Shown here: positions 61,901 to 64,000 of the stretch, in pieces | Layout of the letters: the number at the start of each line of letters is the position of its first letter | Numbering within the stretch: the first letter of the stretch is position 1 | From: Gammaproteobacteria bacterium | Lineage (GTDB): Bacteria; Pseudomonadota; Gammaproteobacteria; Pseudomonadales; Halieaceae | Assembly (NCBI GenBank): GCA_030427485.1 | Contig: JAUICG010000011.1 | Span: 62,001-126,000, forward strand | Length of the DNA stretch: 64,000 nucleotides | Direction of reading: 5' to 3' | Translations under genes and position numbers: made by a program | The notes under the pieces: model-generated | Seen by the model: the letters and a program-made list of their open reading frames with translations, nothing else | Databases searched by the model: none | Told to the model about the DNA's origin: nothing

Positions 61901-62401
61901 CGCTTCCTCGAGGAAGACGCGCAGTTCCTCCGGCTTGGATTCGATCAGCCGGCTGATCATGCCCTGTTCGATAATGGCGTAGCTGCGCGGGCCGAGGCCG
62001 GTACCGAGGAAGATATCGGTTATATCGCGGCGCCGGCACCGGGTGCCGTTGAGAAAGTAATCGGATTGTCCGTCTCGCGTGACCTGTCGCCGCGTCGATA
62101 TCTCCGCGTAGCTGGCGTATTCACCGCCAACGCGACCCTCGCTGTTATCGAACACCAGCTCGATGGAAGCCTGTCCGACCGGTTGCCGGTTCACCGAGCC
62201 GTTGAAAATGACATCGGCCATGGATTCGCCGCGCAGGTTCTTGGCGGAACTCTCCCCCATCACCCAGCGCACGGCGTCGATCACATTGGACTTGCCGCAG
62301 CCGTTTGGGCCCACGACAGCACACATATTGCTGGGGAAATTGACCGAGGTGGGATCGACGAATGACTTGAAACCCGCCAGTTTGATTGACTTTAGTCGCA
62401 T
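58904..62401 (-). CDS. smc: Chromosome segregation ATPase SMC
   Basis: The 1165-residue SMC protein has Walker A GPNGCGKSN at residues 31-39, two long coiled coils around a hinge (roughly 500-680), the signature LSGGEKALTAIAL and Walker B FCILDEVDAPLDDAN. It organises and condenses the chromosome. The scpAB partners are not in this window. Confidence 0.98.
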   Translation of the reverse strand: MRLKSIKLAGFKSFVDPTSVNFPSNMCAVVGPNGCGKSNVIDAVRWVMGESSAKNLRGESMADVIFNGSVNRQPVGQASIELVFDNSEGRVGGEYASYAEISTRRQVTRDGQSDYFLNGTRCRRRDITDIFLGTGLGPRSYAIIEQGMISRLIESKPEELRVFLEEAAGISKYKERRKETESRMRRTLENLERLTDLRDELARQLQHLQRQAQAAEKYTEFKAEERELKAQLLALQCQALDGQIKTATHAIGELEVKLEGIHSEHQHVDTAIEQHRVDHSDRTDDFNKVQATYYQLGSEVARIEQTIKHQQERGRQLQDDLAQTTSNLVEAESHLGEDRGKLAGWETEMATLSPQMERLHALEAASAEALLEAEEAMHEWQHQWDEFNQHAAEPRQQAEVQQSRIQHLEQVLQRLQARTRQLEQEKQGLETGPVDTEADELGEQLAEIELTMAEHERDSESLVEKVASNRDARTRLSADLNQVRSSLQQMRGRSASLEALQQAALQDSSRSVGMWLEAHQLSDKSRLLETMQVDDGWQLAVETVLGDYLQAVCVDDIGALGDFLGSFEQGNLLLVEPAAGDAPSSDYLSGKVQSGGRADGLLAGIRAAQDLTQALQLRAALAPHESVITRDGIWMGRSWLRVARVTDSDGGVIQRQEELESLVSRIEAEQQREAQLSDELRDCEDALKALEQQRQECQRALQACTRQHAETSARVSAHQAKAEQIKLRNERVNAEIDEARAQFQHEQAAVSSARSVLAECIERMETDSRRREELLSNRDQIRGTLDSARQKAREDKDAAHQVAMRHQSLDTQLSAVRETIERTDKQVTQLRERQESLSAALRESDDPLPGLREELEQQLGLRLESEGELSAARQLVADVEHQLREAEQKRAAIEQRAETVRGELERQRIANQTLQVERNSLNRQLQQEKHDLEAVLSAMPEGANEPEWQNALERVANRIARLGPINLAAIDEYNQQSERKNYLDTQNEDLVTALDTLESAIRKIDKETRNRFRDTFEKVNSGLQELFPRVFGGGSAYLEMTGDDLLDTGITIMARPPGKKNATIHLLSGGEKALTAIALVFSIFQLNPAPFCILDEVDAPLDDANTGRYARLVKEMSEKVQFIYITHNKISMEFADQLMGVTMHEPGVSRLVSVDVEEAAALAAS

Positions 62402-62631
62402 ATTACCTTAAGTATGTTTAACAACTATTTGTTTTTTATATATTTATTCCGTTTTAACGTGTTTTTTCGGCGCCGCCGGAACACAATATGTAGTGTATAT
62501 ACTTTAATCGAACAACACTATGCCTGAACAGGGGAAATACGGAAATTCGTTTTTCCGGACTGAACACCATGCCCCGGACAGCCGTGCACCGGGAAAATGT
62601 TGGAACGGTCCGGTGCCGGGAAGGCTCCGAT
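62402..62631. other. AT-rich smc upstream region
   Basis: These 230 bases have a long AT-rich run next to smc and no convincing gene. They contain TGTATATACT (62494-62503), nine of ten bases like the RHH-module palindrome, possibly by chance. A GC hairpin (about 62468-62480) lacks a T-run on the correct side, so I do not call a terminator. Confidence 0.6.
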
Positions 62632-63855
62632 CTAGGGTGAATCCGGGAGACCGGTATTACTGATTAGAACGATTTCCAGCGGTTTTTCATCCGCCGACGG
62701 GGACACCGGTCCCACCTGTCCCAGCCAGGTCGCATTGGACTCCCCGGGTTGGCCGCTGGGCGACACCTGCACAGCAACGATGACCGCTGCAGTTTGCGAG
62801 ATCTTCTGACCCGCCATCGAGTTGCTGTCATCCAGTCGCAGCGTCAGCGGTAACTCTGCCGCGGTCCGACGCTGGACAGCGATGGGCATGCGGCTGTCTG
62901 ATTCTGCATTGCGGGCCAGGATGAAAACCGTGTCGCCCGCCGCAATAGCCGCATCCGGTGGCACGGAGACCGTCACCGTTACGCCCGTGCCGGAGTCGGC
63001 AGCCGCCGGCATTTCACCACCGCCGACCGCCGCGGCTGCGGCAGGGTCCTCCTGCGCGAGCCGTTGTCGCGCAGTTTCGATCACCTGTGCAATCATCTGC
63101 GCGCTTTCAGAACCCGGCGGCTCCATTGCCACCAGCCGCTGCCAGTACTCGATTGCGGCGCGGTACTGCTGCTGTTCGAAGGAGGCCATCCCCAGCAGGC
63201 CCAGCGCAGTGCGTTGATGCGGGTTGGCCGCCAGCGCCTGCTCCGCACGCAAGCGGGCACGGTCACCCAGCGTACGCCCGGCGGCCAGGTACTCCGCCTG
63301 CGCGGCATAAGCAAGGGCCTGGGCGTCCTCGGGCACCGCCGCGACCAGCGTATTGTAGGTCTTCGCCGCCTGCGCGTAGTCTTCCTCCGCCATGTAGAAT
63401 CGCCCCAACATCGCCAGGTAGTGCAGGTTATCAGGCCTTTGCGCAGAGCGTTGTTCAACATCACTGATCAGGACACTGACCTGTTCCGGGCTCATATCCG
63501 ACTGCATGTCCTGCAGGCGCTGGCTGATCACCACGTCGGGGGCGGCGCCCAGCAGGTAGTACAGTGCGCTGGCCAACACCGCCACCAGTGGCAACAACAC
63601 CCACACCGGAAAAGACCGGGCTACCGTCTTTTGCTGCTCCTCGGCCTGGCGCTGATCCTCCAGCAGGCGAATACGCGCGTCTTCCTGCAACGCGCCCTCG
63701 CCCGCTTGCGCCAATTCGGCCTCCCGCTGGCGGAACCACTCGAGGTTGGCGCGGTCGAGGTCCGCCTCCTCCGCCCCGGGACGTACCCGGGGAAACAGGT
63801 AGAACACGGTGCTCAGCAGTACCAGTCCGGCACACGCCAGGATAAATGTGGTCAA
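62632..63855 (-). CDS. ccmI: Cytochrome c biogenesis protein CcmI
   Basis: CcmI holds apocytochrome c for haem attachment. The 407-residue protein has two membrane helices (about 4-23 and 85-106), periplasmic TPR repeats (about 140-250) and a C-terminal beta domain. It starts at a TTG overlapping the stop of the ccmH-like gene (TTGA). Confidence 0.92.
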   Translation of the reverse strand: MTTFILACAGLVLLSTVFYLFPRVRPGAEEADLDRANLEWFRQREAELAQAGEGALQEDARIRLLEDQRQAEEQQKTVARSFPVWVLLPLVAVLASALYYLLGAAPDVVISQRLQDMQSDMSPEQVSVLISDVEQRSAQRPDNLHYLAMLGRFYMAEEDYAQAAKTYNTLVAAVPEDAQALAYAAQAEYLAAGRTLGDRARLRAEQALAANPHQRTALGLLGMASFEQQQYRAAIEYWQRLVAMEPPGSESAQMIAQVIETARQRLAQEDPAAAAAVGGGEMPAAADSGTGVTVTVSVPPDAAIAAGDTVFILARNAESDSRMPIAVQRRTAAELPLTLRLDDSNSMAGQKISQTAAVIVAVQVSPSGQPGESNATWLGQVGPVSPSADEKPLEIVLISNTGLPDSP

Positions 63856-64000
63856 GAGTCCCGCTCCGTCTTATCCAGCAGGCTTTTCAGGTGCGCCTGC
63901 TCCTGCTCCGTCAGCTCGCTGCCCCCGCCGCCCACCGCGCTCGAACGCGAGCGCAGCGTCGCTGCCAGCACGCCGGCGGCGGCCATCAGCAGCAGCACGG
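63852..64000 (-). CDS. ccmH: CcmH cytochrome c biogenesis protein, C-terminus (partial)
   Basis: The last 48 residues are visible. They include a hydrophobic helix (VLLLMAAAGVLAAT) and the tail LTEQEQAHLKSLLDKTERDS, as at the end of CcmH. The rest is beyond the right edge. Position directly before ccmI supports the call. Confidence 0.75.
   Translation of the reverse strand, partial: VLLLMAAAGVLAATLRSRSSAVGGGGSELTEQEQAHLKSLLDKTERDS

Noticed and set aside
60845..62365. Long plus-strand open frame opposite smc (506 codons)
   Set aside because: It mirrors the codon structure of smc, which has clear ATPase motifs; the same applies to long frames opposite lpd (27478-28842) and sucB (29057-30385).

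Overview
The window looks like the chromosome of a marine-type gammaproteobacterium, probably in or near the Cellvibrionales/Halieaceae group. This is inferred from gene content and order (epmC-pdxB, prmB-aroC, smc-zipA-ligA, sdhCDAB-sucAB-lpd-sucCD, a WS/DGAT acyltransferase, a KorAB-type 2-oxoacid oxidoreductase) and was not tested by any search. Most of the window is ordinary, densely packed core genome. I saw no prophage, insertion sequence, CRISPR array or plasmid region.

Layout. 1-0.76 kb: the start of a wax ester/diacylglycerol acyltransferase running off the left edge. 0.85-6.66 kb: a divergent haem-uptake locus (TonB receptor, HutX-like, HugZ-like / hmuTUV) around a near-consensus Fur box. 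6.7-13.3 kb: an FadH-like flavoenzyme, tRNA-Ser, a pectinacetylesterase-like lipoprotein, queF, an ABC-2 exporter and a PA2817-like protein. 13.3-13.7 kb: tRNA-Glu(UUC), a broken tRNA-Gly, an intact tRNA-Gly(GCC) and a terminator that appears to be made from a third tRNA-Gly fragment. 13.7-23.2 kb: housekeeping genes (msrB, an NAD-kinase-like gene, pdxB, epmC, tusA, yheU, a gcvR-like gene, aroC, prmB, folE, sixA). 23.3-25.3 kb: htpG with a sigma-32 promoter.

25.4-38.1 kb: a TCA-cycle block, sdhCDAB-sucAB-lpd-sucCD on the minus strand, divergent from gltA. 38.2-42 kb: a FabH-like synthase, hisC with a degenerate tRNA-Glu(CUC)-like gene in its leader, and a porin preceded by Pho-box repeats. 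42.2-42.6 kb: a small divergent module, a 41-residue membrane peptide opposite a ribbon-helix-helix repressor, with two matching 10-bp palindromes between them. 42.6-50.3 kb: phoB-phoR-phoU-pstS-pstC-pstA-pstB with Pho boxes before phoB and pstS. 50.4-55.1 kb: an operon for a KorAB 2-oxoacid oxidoreductase and a GltD-like flavoprotein fused to a dicluster ferredoxin. 55.3-64 kb: a lytic-transglycosylase-like lipoprotein, ligA, zipA, smc, ccmI and the end of ccmH.

The best candidates for something undescribed are the ribbon-helix-helix/41-residue membrane peptide module inside the Pho region, the tRNA-Glu(CUC)-like element with its own promoter in front of hisC, and the decaying tRNA-Gly tandem array. 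The Kor operon is biochemically interesting because its third protein could let NAD(P)H substitute for a free ferredoxin.
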